From Stutzerimonas stutzeri (GTDB lineage: Bacteria > Pseudomonadota > Gammaproteobacteria > Pseudomonadales > Pseudomonadaceae), in assembly GCF_002890895.1 (NCBI RefSeq), contig NZ_POUL01000003.1, positions 372,001-436,000 on the forward strand: DNA of 64,000 nt, given 5' to 3'. Shown here piece after piece: positions 51,608 to 63,570 of the stretch. How positions within the stretch are numbered: the first letter of the stretch is position 1; every line of letters starts with the position of its first letter. The position numbers and the translations under genes are program-made. Below the pieces are notes generated by a model that was not told where the DNA came from, did not search any database, and saw nothing but the letters and a program-made list of their open reading frames with translations.

Positions 51608-52906
51608 ATGATCCGTAAGCACTTCGCCGGTTTCGCCGCCAGCGCCCTCGCTCTGGCCGTTTCCGCCCAGGCTTTCGCCGGTACCGTTACCACTGACGGC
51701 GCTGACATCGTAGTCAAGACCAAGGGTGGCCTGGAAGTCGCCACGACGGACAAGCAATTCAGCTTCAAGATCGGTGGCCGTCTGCAGGCCGACTACAGCA
51801 CCTTCGACGGCTTCTACACCCAGAACGGTGACAATGCTGATGCGGCGTACTTCCGCCGCGCCTTCCTCGAAATCGGCGGTGTAGCCTTCGAGGATTGGAA
51901 ATACCAGTTCAACTACGACTTCGCTCACAACGCCGGCAGCAGCGAAGACGGCTACTGGGACGAGGCGTCCATTCAGTATTCCGGCTTCAACCCGGTCAAC
52001 ATCAAGATGGGCCGTTTCGACCCTGACTTCGGTCTGGAAAAAGCCACCAGCTCAAAGTGGGTGACGGCGCAGGAGCGTAACGCCGCTTACGATCTGGTTG
52101 ACTGGGCCAATGGTCACCAGAACGGTCTGGGTATCCAGGTAAACGGCACGGCAGGCTCGTCGCTGTACGGCTCGGTGGGCCTGCACGCCAAGGACCAGAA
52201 CGACGTGGACGGTGAAAGCGTCAAGCAGGTCAACGTTCGCGGCGTGTTTGCGCCGATGCACGAGGCGGGCAATGTGCTGCACCTGGGCGTGAACTTTGCC
52301 CAGCGCAGCCTGGATGACACCGCTGTTGACGGGCGCATTCGCAGCCGCTTGGGCATGCGTGGCGTGAGCACCGCCGGTGGCAACGATGCCGGCACCAACG
52401 GCAACCGCCTGCTGTTGGGTGGCGCCAACAACGCACCGGCTGGTTCCTACGGGGACGACACCGCTTTTGGTCTGGAAGCCGCCTGGGCCATGGGCCCGCT
52501 GTCGGTACAGGGTGAGTACATCACACGCGAAATGGACTCCGATTCCGCTGCCTTTGAAGATGTGGAGGCGAAGGGTTACTACGCACAGGTCGCCTACACC
52601 CTGACCGGCGAAGCCCGCGGCTACAAGCTGGGCCGTTTCGACCAGCTGAAGCCTGCCAACAAGCAGATCGGTGCCTGGGAAGTCTTCTACCGTTACGACC
52701 ACATCGAAGCTGAGGATGACAACGTCGGTCTGGTTGCAACGAACGACGTCGAAGGCAAGGTGCACAACCTGGGTTTGAACTGGTACGCCAATGACAACGT
52801 CAAGCTCAGCGGCTACTACGTCAAAGCCAAGGTCGACAATACCGAGAACGCCAACGGCGATGACGACGGTGATGGCCTGGTCTTCCGCGCTCAGTACGTG
52901 TTCTAA
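51608..52906 (+). CDS. OprP/OprO-type outer-membrane porin
   Basis: This 432-residue protein has a signal peptide (about residues 1-24) and the pattern of phosphate/pyrophosphate-selective porins: [60 protein letters not shown], and a C-terminal Phe in FRAQYVF. I started it at the ATG giving MIRKHFAG; 29 upstream in-frame codons lack support. The candidate Pho box agrees with a phosphate role. Selectivity needs experimental proof. Confidence 0.9.
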   Translation: MIRKHFAGFAASALALAVSAQAFAGTVTTDGADIVVKTKGGLEVATTDKQFSFKIGGRLQADYSTFDGFYTQNGDNADAAYFRRAFLEIGGVAFEDWKYQFNYDFAHNAGSSEDGYWDEASIQYSGFNPVNIKMGRFDPDFGLEKATSSKWVTAQERNAAYDLVDWANGHQNGLGIQVNGTAGSSLYGSVGLHAKDQNDVDGESVKQVNVRGVFAPMHEAGNVLHLGVNFAQRSLDDTAVDGRIRSRLGMRGVSTAGGNDAGTNGNRLLLGGANNAPAGSYGDDTAFGLEAAWAMGPLSVQGEYITREMDSDSAAFEDVEAKGYYAQVAYTLTGEARGYKLGRFDQLKPANKQIGAWEVFYRYDHIEAEDDNVGLVATNDVEGKVHNLGLNWYANDNVKLSGYYVKAKVDNTENANGDDDGDGLVFRAQYVF

Positions 52907-52934
52907 CCGCTGATTCTCTTCTGGTGCCTGATTC

Positions 52935-52961
52935 AGCCTCGCTTCGGCGGGGCTTTTTTTC
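52935..52961 (+). terminator. Terminator after the porin gene
   Basis: AGCCTCGC, a TTCG loop and GCGGGGCT (one T-G pair) with seven T residues after the stem. It argues against starting the next gene upstream of this point. Confidence 0.93.
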
Positions 52962-52989
52962 GTCTCGGTTACAGGCCAGACTGGCGCGC

Positions 52990-54117
52990 ATGCCTATTCA
53001 AACCCTGTCCCGCCTTGCTGATATCGATCCCGCTCGCTGGGATGCCCTGCTTGGTAGAGATCCGCAGCCCTTCCTCCGGCATGCCTTTCTGTCCGCGTTA
53101 GAAGACAGCGGCAGTGTCGGTGGGCGCAGCGGCTGGCGTCCCATGCATCAAATACTCAGCGATGCCCAGGGTGCGTTGGTGGCCGCGCTGCCGCTCTACC
53201 GCAAGCTCCATTCCAGTGGCGAATACGTATTCGATTGGGCCTGGGCTGACGCCTGCCACCGTGCTGGAATCGACTACTACCCCAAGCTGCTCTGTGCGGT
53301 GCCCTTTTCACCGGTGACCGGCGCGCGCTTGCTGGGTAACCGTGTGGCGGGTGGTCAGTTGCTGGATCAGCTCTCCGCCGGTTTGGCCGAAGGGGGCTAT
53401 TCGAGCCTGCACGTGAACTTCACCGAGCCGGATGCTGATGCGGTCTTTGATAACCGGGACGGCTGGCTTGAGCGCATCGGTTGCCAGTTTCACTGGCACA
53501 ATCGCGGCTATCGGGATTTCCAGGATTTCCTCGACGGCCTCACCTCGCGCAAGCGCAAGCAGCTGCGCAAAGAGCGTGAGCAGGTGGCGGGGCAGGGGAT
53601 TGAGTTCGAGTGGCGCGAGGGCCACCAGGTCAGCGAACAGGAGTGGGACTTCGTCTACGCCTGCTACGCCAATACCTACCACGTGCGTGGCCAGGCGCCG
53701 TATCTGACTCGGGAATTCTTCAGTCTGCTGGCCGAGCGGATGCCCGAGGCAATCCGCTTGGTACTTGCCCGACAGGGCGGACGACCGGTGGCCATGGCGT
53801 TCAGCCTGATCGGCGCTGGCGAGCTCTACGGTCGTTATTGGGGCAGCCTGGCGGAGTTCGATCGCCTGCACTTCGAAACCTGCTTTTACCAAGGGATCGA
53901 TCAGGCGATCGCCAGCGGTTTGTCACGTTTCGATGCCGGCGCCCAGGGTGAACACAAGCTGATACGTGGTTTCGAGCCGGTGATTACCCGCTCCTGGCAC
54001 TATCTGGTCCATCCGGGGTTGCGTGCTGCGGTCAGCGAGTTCCTTCAGCAGGAGCGGCTGGGCGTGATGCGCTATGCCGAGACAGCGCGCGATGCGCTGC
54101 CGTATCGGCAGGAATAA
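52990..54117 (+). CDS. GNAT/FemAB-like N-acyltransferase family protein
   Basis: This 375-residue protein has two GNAT-like halves, as in peptidoglycan-precursor transferases and DUF482 proteins: HAFLSALEDSGSVGGRSGWR, then HWHNRGYRDFQDFLDGLTSR and RKQLRKEREQVAGQGIEFEW. It ends with a conserved FDAGAQGEHKLIRGFEPVIT segment. It is predicted cytosolic. The acceptor is unknown. The ATG follows the terminator of the porin gene. Confidence 0.85.
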   Translation: MPIQTLSRLADIDPARWDALLGRDPQPFLRHAFLSALEDSGSVGGRSGWRPMHQILSDAQGALVAALPLYRKLHSSGEYVFDWAWADACHRAGIDYYPKLLCAVPFSPVTGARLLGNRVAGGQLLDQLSAGLAEGGYSSLHVNFTEPDADAVFDNRDGWLERIGCQFHWHNRGYRDFQDFLDGLTSRKRKQLRKEREQVAGQGIEFEWREGHQVSEQEWDFVYACYANTYHVRGQAPYLTREFFSLLAERMPEAIRLVLARQGGRPVAMAFSLIGAGELYGRYWGSLAEFDRLHFETCFYQGIDQAIASGLSRFDAGAQGEHKLIRGFEPVITRSWHYLVHPGLRAAVSEFLQQERLGVMRYAETARDALPYRQE

Positions 54118-54118
54118 T

Positions 54119-55045
54119 CTATTTGGTCTTCGACGCGGCGCTGACCCCTTCGAGGGTCGAGAAGGAGGTGTCCTTGGCGGTCAAAAGAAAATCGCGCATG
54201 AACGGTGAGTCCAGCATGTCAGCGCGGATGCCCGCATAAAGAGTGGCAAACAAGCCTTTTTCACCCAGGCGTTTGGCCGTGACATAACCGCGCGTGCTGT
54301 ATTCATGCAATGCCCAGTTCGGCACGCAGCATACGCCGCGACCGGAGGCCACCAGCTGCATCATCATCACGGTGAGTTCGGACGTCCGCACCTGCGCCGG
54401 TTCGACGTCGGCCGGCTCGAGAAAGCGGGTGAAGATGTCCAGACGATCTCGCTCCACCGGATAAGTGATCAGGGTTTCGCTGGCCAGGTCTTCGGCGCGT
54501 ACGAACGGGCGGGACGCGAGCACGTGCTGGTTGGCGACGGCGAGCAGCGCTTCGTAGGTGAACAGCGGCACATAGGTGATGCCCGGCAGGTCGACTGGAT
54601 CGGACGTCACCACCAGATCCAGATCACCGCGCGCCAGGGCTGGCAGCGGCGCGAAGGAAAACCCCGAGGCCAGGTCCAGCTCGACTTCCGGCCAGGCATC
54701 GCGGAACTGGTCGATGGTTGGCATCAGCCACTGGAAGCAGCTGTGGCATTCGATTGCCATGTGCAGGCGTCCTGCGGTGCCGCCAGCCAGCCGGGCCAGG
54801 TCCCGCTCGGCACTGCGCAGCTGCGGCAGCAAGCTGTCGGCCAGCTGCAACAGACGCAACCCGGCGCTGGTGAAACGCACCGGCCGCGTCTTACGGACAA
54901 ACAGCTGCAAACCCAACCGTTCCTCCAGTTCCTTGAACTGATGGGACAGCGCCGACTGGGTCAGATGCAGCCGCTCGGCGGCCTCTACCAAGCTGTCGGT
55001 TTCGCGCAGTGCATGAAGGGTCTTCAGGTGGCGGATTTCCAGCAT
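54119..55045 (-). CDS. metR: LysR-family regulator MetR
   Basis: This 308-residue transcription factor has the LysR winged helix-turn-helix at the N-terminus (LEIRHLKTLHALRETDSLVE and LHLTQSALSHQFKELEERLG) and the MetR effector domain with IECHSCFQWLMPTIDQFRDA. MetR with homocysteine activates metE. It is transcribed divergently from metE, which is the usual arrangement. It lies convergent to the GNAT gene, 1 bp apart. Confidence 0.95.
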   Translation of the reverse strand: MLEIRHLKTLHALRETDSLVEAAERLHLTQSALSHQFKELEERLGLQLFVRKTRPVRFTSAGLRLLQLADSLLPQLRSAERDLARLAGGTAGRLHMAIECHSCFQWLMPTIDQFRDAWPEVELDLASGFSFAPLPALARGDLDLVVTSDPVDLPGITYVPLFTYEALLAVANQHVLASRPFVRAEDLASETLITYPVERDRLDIFTRFLEPADVEPAQVRTSELTVMMMQLVASGRGVCCVPNWALHEYSTRGYVTAKRLGEKGLFATLYAGIRADMLDSPFMRDFLLTAKDTSFSTLEGVSAASKTK

Positions 55046-55435
55046 GCTGGGGACTTCCTGCTGTTTCGTTGGCGAGCCTGGGTTTTAACTGGGCGGTGAG
55101 GACGGTTGACTTGAGCCGCTCTCATCGTGGCGGCGAAGTGTGTCCCAGCGCGCCGACTCTTGTCGAGCCGGCACGTCAATAGTTGGCGTTTGAAGGGTAC
55201 GCACGAATCAGTGTGCAAAGCGGCGTCGCTATCAAACCCATCTCAAGTTCCTTTCGTTGATATTCAGGATGCCGCGACGTACCGAATGCAGAGGGCGGGT
55301 CTGTACGCCTGAAAAGAGTCGCACTAGCAAGGAACATGAAAATATCTACTGATGATCAAGAGATGCGTGAGTTTGTTTCATCGCTGTCCGGACATCACAA
55401 TCCGCTCATCGAAAACGAACGAACTGGAGATCGTC
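55046..55435. other. metR-metE divergent control region
   Basis: This spacer of 390 bp holds a good MetR site at 55368-55380 and a half-match at 55337-55349 (TGAAAATATCTAC). No gene or riboswitch was recognised. Confidence 0.6.
55368..55380 (+). promoter_or_regulatory. Candidate MetR binding site
   Basis: TGAGTTTGTTTCA matches the MetR consensus TGAA-N5-TTCA in 7 of 8 defined bases and has the central T. It lies 55 bp before the metE start. Confidence 0.6.
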
Positions 55436-57736
55436 ATGGCTGTTGCGCATTCCCTGGGCTTCCCACGTATTGGTGCCGACCGAGAATTGAAGAAGGCGCT
55501 TGAAGCGTATTGGAAGGGTGATCTCAGCGAGGCCGAGCTGCGCCAGGTCGGCAGGGAATTGCGCGCCGCCCATTGGCAGCTGCAGGCCAATGCCGGCATC
55601 GAACTGCTACCGGCTGGCGATTTCGCCTGGTACGACCAGGTTCTGACGCACTCACTGATGTTTGGCGTTGTGCCTGAGCGCTTTCGTCCTGCCGATGGCC
55701 AGCCTACCTTGGATACCTTGTTCGCCATGGCGCGGGGTGTTACCCACGCATGCTGCGGTGGTGGCCAGGCGCAGGAGATGACCAAATGGTTCGATACCAA
55801 CTATCACTATCTGGTCCCTGAATTCAGCGTCGATCAGACCTTCCAGTTGTCCTGGGAACAGCTGTTCGAAGAAGTCGAAGAGGCCAAAGCGCTGGGGCAT
55901 GCGGTCAAGCCGGTGCTGATCGGGCCGCTGACGTATCTCTGGCTGGGCAAGGCCAAGGGTGAGGCGTTCGACAAGCTGGCGCTGCTCGAACGCCTGCTTC
56001 CAGTCTATGGAGAAGTGCTGGAGCGACTCGCCGCGCTGGGTGTCGAGTGGGTGCAGATCGACGAGCCTATCCTGGTGCTCGACTTGCCTCAGGACTGGAA
56101 GAACGCCTTCGAACGAGCCTACAACCAGTTGCAGCGCGCGCCGTTGAAGAAGCTGGTCGCGACCTATTTTGGTGGACTGGAGGACAACCTCGGCTTGGCC
56201 GCAGCGTTGCCGGTCGATGGCCTGCATATCGATCTGGTGCGGGCACCTGACCAGTACCCGGTCATTCTGGATCGACTGCCCGCCTACAAAATCCTGTCTC
56301 TCGGCCTAGTCAATGGACGAAACGTATGGCGTTGCGATCTGGATAAAGCCTTGAACGTGCTCCGCCACGCTGCAGAACGGCTGGGTGAGCGGCTCTGGGT
56401 CGCGCCGTCCTGCTCGCTGCTGCATGCGCCGGTGGACCTTGCGCGCGAAGACCAACTGGACGCCGAACTGAAGAGCTGGCTGGCATTCGCCGTGCAGAAA
56501 TGTGCCGAGGTCGCGGTGCTGGCGCGTGCGGTCAATCAGCCTGATGACGCCCTGGTACAGTCAGCGCTGCAGCAAAGCCGCGAGGTGCAGGCGAGCCGCG
56601 CACTGTCCAGCCGGATCCATAAACCCGAGGTACAAGCGCGGTTGGCCGCGATCAAGCCCAGACACAGCCAGCGGCAGTCAGGCTTTGAAAGCCGTATCGA
56701 AAAGCAGCGCGCCCGGCTGAATCTTCCGGCATTCCCCACGACCACCATTGGCTCGTTCCCGCAAACTCCGGCGATCCGCCTGGCGCGTCAGGCCTTCAAA
56801 CAGGGCAAGCTGGCGCTGACCGACTACACCGAGGCGATGCATGCCGAGATTCGCCACGCGGTCGCCGTCCAGGAGCAATTGGGACTGGACGTGCTGGTGC
56901 ATGGCGAGGCCGAGCGCAACGACATGGTCGAGTACTTCGCCGAGCAACTGGATGGCTATGCCTTCACCCGTTTCGGTTGGGTGCAGAGCTACGGCTCGCG
57001 CTGCGTGAAACCAGCCGTGATCTACGGCGATCTGAGCCGCCCGACAGCGATGACGGTGGAATGGATTCGCTACGCTCAGCAGCAGACCAGCAAGGTCATG
57101 AAAGGCATGCTGACAGGCCCGGTGACCATGCTGATGTGGTCATTCACTCGCGAGGATCTCACCCGCGAGCAGCAGGCCCGGCAGCTGGCGCTGGCGATCC
57201 GTGACGAGGTCTGTGACCTGGAGGCGGCGGGCATCAAGATCGTCCAGATCGACGAAGCGGCCTTTCGCGAAGGCTTGCCGTTGCGCCGGTCCCAATGGGG
57301 GCACTACCTGGACTGGGCAGTCGATGCGTTCCGCCTGTGCGCCAGTGGGGTACGCGACGAAACCCAGATTCATACTCACATGTGCTACAGCGAGTTCAAT
57401 GATGTGATCGAGGCGATCGCCGCCATGGACGCCGACGTCATCACCATCGAGACCTCGCGCTCGCAAATGGAGTTGCTGGAAGCATTTCGCGCCTTCGACT
57501 ACCCCAACGACATCGGTCCCGGCGTGTACGACATCCACTCGCCACGGGTGCCAGACACAGCAGAGATGGTGCAACTGCTGCAGAAGGCCAGCGAGCGAAT
57601 CCCGGCAGAGCGGCTCTGGGTCAACCCCGACTGCGGCCTGAAAACCCGCGGATGGGCGGAAACCGAAGCGGCGCTGGTCAACATGGTCGCGGCGGCTCGC
57701 CAGTTGCGGACCGCGAACCGGGCCAAGGTGGCCTGA
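55436..57736 (+). CDS. metE: Cobalamin-independent methionine synthase
   Basis: This 766-residue enzyme transfers the methyl group of 5-methyltetrahydropteroyl-triglutamate to homocysteine. The N-terminal barrel has [20 protein letters not shown]; the C-terminal barrel has [10 protein letters not shown], the zinc-site blocks [10 protein letters not shown] and [10 protein letters not shown], and the substrate block [10 protein letters not shown]. It starts at [10 protein letters not shown] with GGAGAT upstream. Length and motifs match MetE. MetR control is expected. Confidence 0.97.
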   Translation: MAVAHSLGFPRIGADRELKKALEAYWKGDLSEAELRQVGRELRAAHWQLQANAGIELLPAGDFAWYDQVLTHSLMFGVVPERFRPADGQPTLDTLFAMARGVTHACCGGGQAQEMTKWFDTNYHYLVPEFSVDQTFQLSWEQLFEEVEEAKALGHAVKPVLIGPLTYLWLGKAKGEAFDKLALLERLLPVYGEVLERLAALGVEWVQIDEPILVLDLPQDWKNAFERAYNQLQRAPLKKLVATYFGGLEDNLGLAAALPVDGLHIDLVRAPDQYPVILDRLPAYKILSLGLVNGRNVWRCDLDKALNVLRHAAERLGERLWVAPSCSLLHAPVDLAREDQLDAELKSWLAFAVQKCAEVAVLARAVNQPDDALVQSALQQSREVQASRALSSRIHKPEVQARLAAIKPRHSQRQSGFESRIEKQRARLNLPAFPTTTIGSFPQTPAIRLARQAFKQGKLALTDYTEAMHAEIRHAVAVQEQLGLDVLVHGEAERNDMVEYFAEQLDGYAFTRFGWVQSYGSRCVKPAVIYGDLSRPTAMTVEWIRYAQQQTSKVMKGMLTGPVTMLMWSFTREDLTREQQARQLALAIRDEVCDLEAAGIKIVQIDEAAFREGLPLRRSQWGHYLDWAVDAFRLCASGVRDETQIHTHMCYSEFNDVIEAIAAMDADVITIETSRSQMELLEAFRAFDYPNDIGPGVYDIHSPRVPDTAEMVQLLQKASERIPAERLWVNPDCGLKTRGWAETEAALVNMVAAARQLRTANRAKVA

Positions 57737-57794
57737 CCGCTGGTTTGAGGGTAGATCCGGTCGGCCTAACGGCCGGTAGGTGCTGCAGTAGCTT

Positions 57795-57826
57795 CGGCCC
57801 GCACGCTGTGCGGGCCGTTGGGTTTT
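57795..57826 (+). terminator. Terminator after metE
   Basis: CGGCCCGCAC, a GCT loop and GTGCGGGCCG form a perfect 10-bp stem, then TTGGGTTTTGG. Confidence 0.8.
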
Positions 57827-57865
57827 GGCTAATGTAGCGGCCTTTCCTCGACGAATCCTTTTGCC

Positions 57866-58336
57866 ATGACGCCCGCTATCGATCTGCTGAAAAAGGCCAA
57901 GGCCGAGCACCGCATCCACAGTTACGAACATGACCCGAAATCGGCATCCTACGGCCTCGAGGCCGCGGAGAAGCTCGGTCTCGAGGCGGCGAGAGTGTTC
58001 AAGACGCTGCTCGCGTGCAGCGAAAAGAACGAGCTTCTTGTCGCTGTCGTGCCGGTTGCCGGCTCGCTTGATCTCAAGGCGCTGGCGCAGGCCGCCAAGG
58101 TCAAGAAGGTCGACATGGCCGATCCTGTGGCAGCGCAACGTGCGACCGGCTATCTGGTAGGTGGCATCAGCCCGCTGGGCCAGAAGAAGCGGCTACGCAC
58201 CTTCATCGACGTTTCGGCGCAAGCACAACCGAGCATCTATGTCAGCGCCGGACGGCGAGGGGTGGAGGTGGAGTTGGCGGCTGAGGTGTTGGCCGAGCAC
58301 ACCGCAGGCAGCTTCGCACCGATTGGAAGGGGCTGA
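57866..58336 (+). CDS. ybaK: Cys-tRNA(Pro)/Cys-tRNA(Cys) deacylase YbaK
   Basis: This 156-residue editing enzyme hydrolyses mischarged Cys-tRNA(Pro). It has the YbaK/ProX pattern: YEHDPKSASYGLEAAEKLGL, the catalytic-site strand VFKTLLACSEKNELLVAVVP and the segment ATGYLVGGISPLGQKKRLRT. It is convergent with mltF, 18 bp apart. Confidence 0.95.
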   Translation: MTPAIDLLKKAKAEHRIHSYEHDPKSASYGLEAAEKLGLEAARVFKTLLACSEKNELLVAVVPVAGSLDLKALAQAAKVKKVDMADPVAAQRATGYLVGGISPLGQKKRLRTFIDVSAQAQPSIYVSAGRRGVEVELAAEVLAEHTAGSFAPIGRG

Positions 58337-58354
58337 GGGGCCGGGCCGCAAGGA

Positions 58355-59899
<1,545 letters not shown>

Positions 59900-60081
59900 C
59901 TAGCGGCTTGGCTGCTGGTCGCACGCATACGCAAACTGTGTCGGAACATTGCTGCAGCGTTCAAACGCGATGAAGTCGAGACGACAAGCGGTGCGCTTGC
60001 GGATGTTCGTTTCGCTAGAGCGGCCTTGTCCTGACGGGTTTTGCGCAGGAGAATCCAACCGTCTTTTCAAGAGCCTGCTGC

Positions 60082-60381
60082 ATGAGCACCGCTGCTATCA
60101 AACCCTGGTTCGTCTATCTGGTACGCGCCGCCAACGGCTCGCTCTATTGCGGGATAAGTGACGACGCACGGCGCCGCTTCGCGGCTCATCAGGGTGGGCG
60201 AGGAGCGCGGTTCTTTCACTCCAGCCCCGCGGTGGCGCTGGTCTATGTCGAAAGGCTTGGCAGCAAGGGCGATGCACTTCGGCGTGAGCGCGCCATCAAA
60301 CAAATGAAGAAACCCGCCAAAGAGGCACTGGTCTCTGCTCAGTCCGGTAGCGATCCGGTGAATGTCCAGGCAATCAGCTGA
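60082..60381 (+). CDS. GIY-YIG domain protein (UPF0213/YhbQ-like)
   Basis: This 99-residue protein has the GIY-YIG fold signature: [20 protein letters not shown] followed by [20 protein letters not shown], and ends in a basic helix [17 protein letters not shown]. The single-domain family is common in bacteria, with possible DNA-repair roles. Substrate is unknown. Confidence 0.9.
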   Translation: MSTAAIKPWFVYLVRAANGSLYCGISDDARRRFAAHQGGRGARFFHSSPAVALVYVERLGSKGDALRRERAIKQMKKPAKEALVSAQSGSDPVNVQAIS

Positions 60382-60447
60382 ACGGGTAGGCTGCCTCCGT
60401 TGGCGCGAGTAAGCTGCCGGTTTACCTAACGACTGGCGGAGCCTGCA

Positions 60448-61386
60448 ATGCACGAAGTGATCCTGCACCACTATCCAACCTCGCCCTTTGCCGAAAAAGC
60501 GCGACTGATGCTGGGTTTCAAGCAGCTTTCCTGGCGCTCGGTGCAAATTCCTCCGGTGATGCCAAAACCGGATCTGACCGCGCTGACAGGTGGCTATCGG
60601 CGGACGCCGGTGCTGCAGATTGGCGCGGACATCTATTGCGACACCGCATTGATTGCACGTCGTCTGGAGGCCGAGAAAGCTACACCTGCGCTGTTTCCGG
60701 AAGGACAGGAGTTCGTCGCGGCTACGCTGGCGCAGTGGGCTGACTCGGTGCTGTTTCTGCATGCCGTCAGCCTGGTGTTTCAGCCCGAGTCGATGGCGAT
60801 GCGTTTCGCTCAAGTGCCCAAGGCGTTCATCGAGGTGTTCAGCAAGGACCGCGCTGCGTTGTTCAGCAGCGGCTCGGCGGCTCGGGTTCCACTGGAGCAG
60901 GCGAAGAGCCATTGGCCGGTCCTGATGGCGCGCCTGCAACAGCAACTGGCGCGTGGTAACGGAGAGTTTCTGCTTGGCAGCGCACCCTGCGTGGCTGATT
61001 TCTCCGTCGCCCATTGCCTCTGGTTCCTCAAGGGCACACCGGTGACGGCGCCGCTGATTGACGCCTATCCGGACGTAGCAGAGTGGTTGGGTAAGGTGCT
61101 GGCGGTGGGGCACGGCTCGCTGTCCGAGCTGTCAGCCGAAGACGCCGTCGCTATCGCCCGCGAGGCAACGCCGGCCGATCTCCCGGATGAGCCATTCTCT
61201 GAACCCAACGGGTTCGAAGCAGGCCAGGCCGTGACCATCTCCGCAGTGGACTACGGCACCGATCCTGTCGAGGGTGAGCTGGTCTTCGCTGGCGTGGAAG
61301 AGTTGATTCTGCGACGTGAGGATGAGCGTGCTGGCGTCGTGCATGTGCATTTCCCGCGTATGGGTTATCGCATCGACGCGCGTTGA
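60448..61386 (+). CDS. Glutathione S-transferase-like protein with C-terminal extension
   Basis: This 312-residue protein has an N-terminal thioredoxin-like GST domain (HHYPTSPFAEKARLMLGFKQ and GYRRTPVLQIGADIYCDTAL) and a helical GST C-terminal domain ending with LGSAPCVADFSVAHCLWFLK. It continues with an extra region of about 80 residues (about 235-312) rich in beta strands, such as GQAVTISAVDYGTDPVEGEL. The extension is not part of ordinary GSTs. Substrate unknown. Confidence 0.86.
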   Translation: MHEVILHHYPTSPFAEKARLMLGFKQLSWRSVQIPPVMPKPDLTALTGGYRRTPVLQIGADIYCDTALIARRLEAEKATPALFPEGQEFVAATLAQWADSVLFLHAVSLVFQPESMAMRFAQVPKAFIEVFSKDRAALFSSGSAARVPLEQAKSHWPVLMARLQQQLARGNGEFLLGSAPCVADFSVAHCLWFLKGTPVTAPLIDAYPDVAEWLGKVLAVGHGSLSELSAEDAVAIAREATPADLPDEPFSEPNGFEAGQAVTISAVDYGTDPVEGELVFAGVEELILRREDERAGVVHVHFPRMGYRIDAR

Positions 61387-61393
61387 TGTATCG

Positions 61394-61420
61394 GGCCCGC
61401 GCACATGCGTTGCGCGGGCC
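61394..61420. terminator. Terminator between the GST-like gene and uppP
   Basis: GGCCCGCGCA and TGCGCGGGCC form a perfect 10-bp stem around 7 bases. It lies between two convergent genes. Confidence 0.8.
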
Positions 61421-61434
61421 TCCATCGACGCTAG

Positions 61435-62232
61435 TCAGAGGGCGATGAACAGCAGTGTCACGCCCAGCAGCAGGCGATAGATCACGAAAGGCAGCATGCC
61501 CAGCGCGTCGAGCGCCTTGAGGAACAGCTTGATGCAAAGGAAAGCGGCTATGAACGACAGTGCTGCCCCGATGAAAATGTCATTCCACGGCGCAGCTTCA
61601 CCTGACTGAGCCAGTTCGACCGCTTTCAGGCCGCCTGCGGCGAGAATCAGCGGTATCGACAGCAGAAAGGAGAAGCGTGCAGCAGTCTGCCGGGTGAAGC
61701 CGAGCAACAGGGCCGCAGTCATGGTGATACCCGAGCGCGATGTACCGGGAATCAGCGCCAGCGCCTGGGCAAAGCCGATGATCAGTGCGCTCTTCCAGGT
61801 CAGCTGGTCCATTTCGGCGACACGTCGGCCCTTGACGTCGGCGTACCACAGCAGCAGGCCAAAGATGATGGTCGTTGCCGCAATGAACAGCATCGAACGG
61901 GTGTACTGCTCGATATAGTCTTCCAGCAGCAAGCCGATGATTCCGGCTGGCAGGGTGCCAATGATGATCGCCCAACCCAGACGGCTTTCGGCACTGACCT
62001 GCCGACGGAATACATGCGCCAGCCAGCCGCGGGTGGTCGCGATCACTTCGTGACGGAAGCAGATCAATACTGCGAGCAATGTGCCGACGTGCACCGCAAC
62101 GTCGAATGCCTGGCCCTGGTCGGGCCATCCAAGCACTTGCGAAGGAAGGATCAGGTGGGCGGAAGAGGAAATCGGGAGAAATTCGGTAATGCCCTGCACC
62201 AGGGACAGAATAATCAGGTGAAGCCAATCCAT
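61435..62232 (-). CDS. uppP: Undecaprenyl-diphosphate phosphatase UppP
   Basis: This 265-residue integral membrane enzyme recycles undecaprenyl diphosphate, the lipid carrier for peptidoglycan and surface polysaccharides. It has the BacA/UppP blocks QGITEFLPISSSAHLILPSQ and ALIPGTSRSGITMTAALLLG, the latter with the catalytic PGTSRSG motif. About seven helices are visible. It is a core gene that would also serve the polysaccharide systems here. Confidence 0.96.
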   Translation of the reverse strand: MDWLHLIILSLVQGITEFLPISSSAHLILPSQVLGWPDQGQAFDVAVHVGTLLAVLICFRHEVIATTRGWLAHVFRRQVSAESRLGWAIIIGTLPAGIIGLLLEDYIEQYTRSMLFIAATTIIFGLLLWYADVKGRRVAEMDQLTWKSALIIGFAQALALIPGTSRSGITMTAALLLGFTRQTAARFSFLLSIPLILAAGGLKAVELAQSGEAAPWNDIFIGAALSFIAAFLCIKLFLKALDALGMLPFVIYRLLLGVTLLFIAL

Positions 62233-62414
62233 TGTGATTCCTTAGCCGTTACGGATAGAGCGGGGGGTTGCGGCAGCGATAAGCAGCCATCTGACTGGCA
62301 GATGGCCGTTTCATTCCAGCGGGAAGGCAGATTTTCGTAGCGAGAGTGCCTTGCGCGGGCTTGGCCCAGAGCTTCAGCAGTCTCCGACCTGAACAGGCGT
62401 CGCTGCCCGGCGCC

Positions 62415-63422
62415 TTATCCCTTGCGGCGCTTGAGTTGATCGGTCAGCTGCGTCGGCAGGTTGCGGATGATCAACATGTCGCGGGCTTCGTCGTACTCGA
62501 CTTTCGAGCCCAGCAGGTGTGATTCGAAGCTGATCGACAGCCCCTCGGCACGCCCGGTGAACCGCTGAAACTGGTTCAGGGTGCGCTTGTCAGCGGGAAT
62601 CTCCGGCGAAAGGCCATAGTCCTTGTTGCGGATGTGGTCGTAGAAGGCGCGCGGCCGCTCCTCGTCGATGACTCCGGACAATTCTTCCAGTGACATAGGT
62701 TCGCCGATCTTGGCCTGACTGCTGGCGTAACCCACCAGTGCGCTGGTTTTCTCACGTGCCTTTTCGTCGGGCAGGTCTTCGCTCTCGACGTAATCGCTGA
62801 AGGCCTTGAGAAGCGTGCGCGTTTCGCCCGGGCCGTCGACGCCTTCCTGGCAACCGATGAAGTCGCGGAAGTACTCGGACACCTTCTTGCCGTTCTTGCC
62901 CTTGATGAAGGAGATGTACTGCCTGGACTGCTTGTTGTTCTTCCACTCGGAGATGTTGATGCGTGTCGCCAGATGCAGTTGCCCCAGGTCGAGGTGTCTG
63001 GCTTCGGCCACATCCAGTGCGTCGGTCACGGTCACGCCATTGCTGTGATGCAGCAGGGCGATGGCCAGGTAATCGGTCATACCTTGCTGGTAGTGAGCGA
63101 ACAGCACGTGGCCGCCGGTTGACAGGTTGGACTCCTCCATCAGCTTCTGCAGATGCTCGACCGCCTGGCGGCTGAACGCGGTGAAGTCCTGATTGCCTTC
63201 CATGTACTGCGCGAGCCAGCCGCTGAAGGGGTAGGCACCGGATTCCTCATGGAAGAAGCCCCAGGCCTTGCCCTGCTTGGCGTTGTAGCTCTCGTTGAGA
63301 TCGGCCAGCAGGTTCTCGATGGCCTGAGAATCGCCCAGCTCCGAGTCGCGGGCATGGAGAACGGCAGGCGTGCCGTCCGGCTTTTTTTCGATCAGGTGAA
63401 CGATGCAGTGGCGAATCGGCAT
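62415..63422 (-). CDS. yejK: Nucleoid-associated protein NdpA/YejK
   Basis: This 335-residue protein matches the NdpA family: [40 protein letters not shown] and [20 protein letters not shown]. It associates with the nucleoid in E. coli. I start it at the ATG giving MPIRHCIVH; the frame continues upstream for 114 codons without family sequence. It is divergent from the MFS gene. Confidence 0.94.
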   Translation of the reverse strand: MPIRHCIVHLIEKKPDGTPAVLHARDSELGDSQAIENLLADLNESYNAKQGKAWGFFHEESGAYPFSGWLAQYMEGNQDFTAFSRQAVEHLQKLMEESNLSTGGHVLFAHYQQGMTDYLAIALLHHSNGVTVTDALDVAEARHLDLGQLHLATRINISEWKNNKQSRQYISFIKGKNGKKVSEYFRDFIGCQEGVDGPGETRTLLKAFSDYVESEDLPDEKAREKTSALVGYASSQAKIGEPMSLEELSGVIDEERPRAFYDHIRNKDYGLSPEIPADKRTLNQFQRFTGRAEGLSISFESHLLGSKVEYDEARDMLIIRNLPTQLTDQLKRRKG

Positions 63423-63570
63423 GGGGTACTCGCGTCGGGAAAGGCAGACAGGCGGCAGTTTACCCGAGCAAACCCGCCACTCGTCGTTCACTGAGTAAAA
63501 AGGGGAGGTGGATGACGGGGTGGTTGCGAGTAAGATGAATCCCCCTCGATTTTTGCAAAGTGTGTCAGCG

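Noticed and set aside
52924..52989. Upstream start for the GNAT-like protein
   Set aside because: It would place the first codons inside the porin terminator hairpin.
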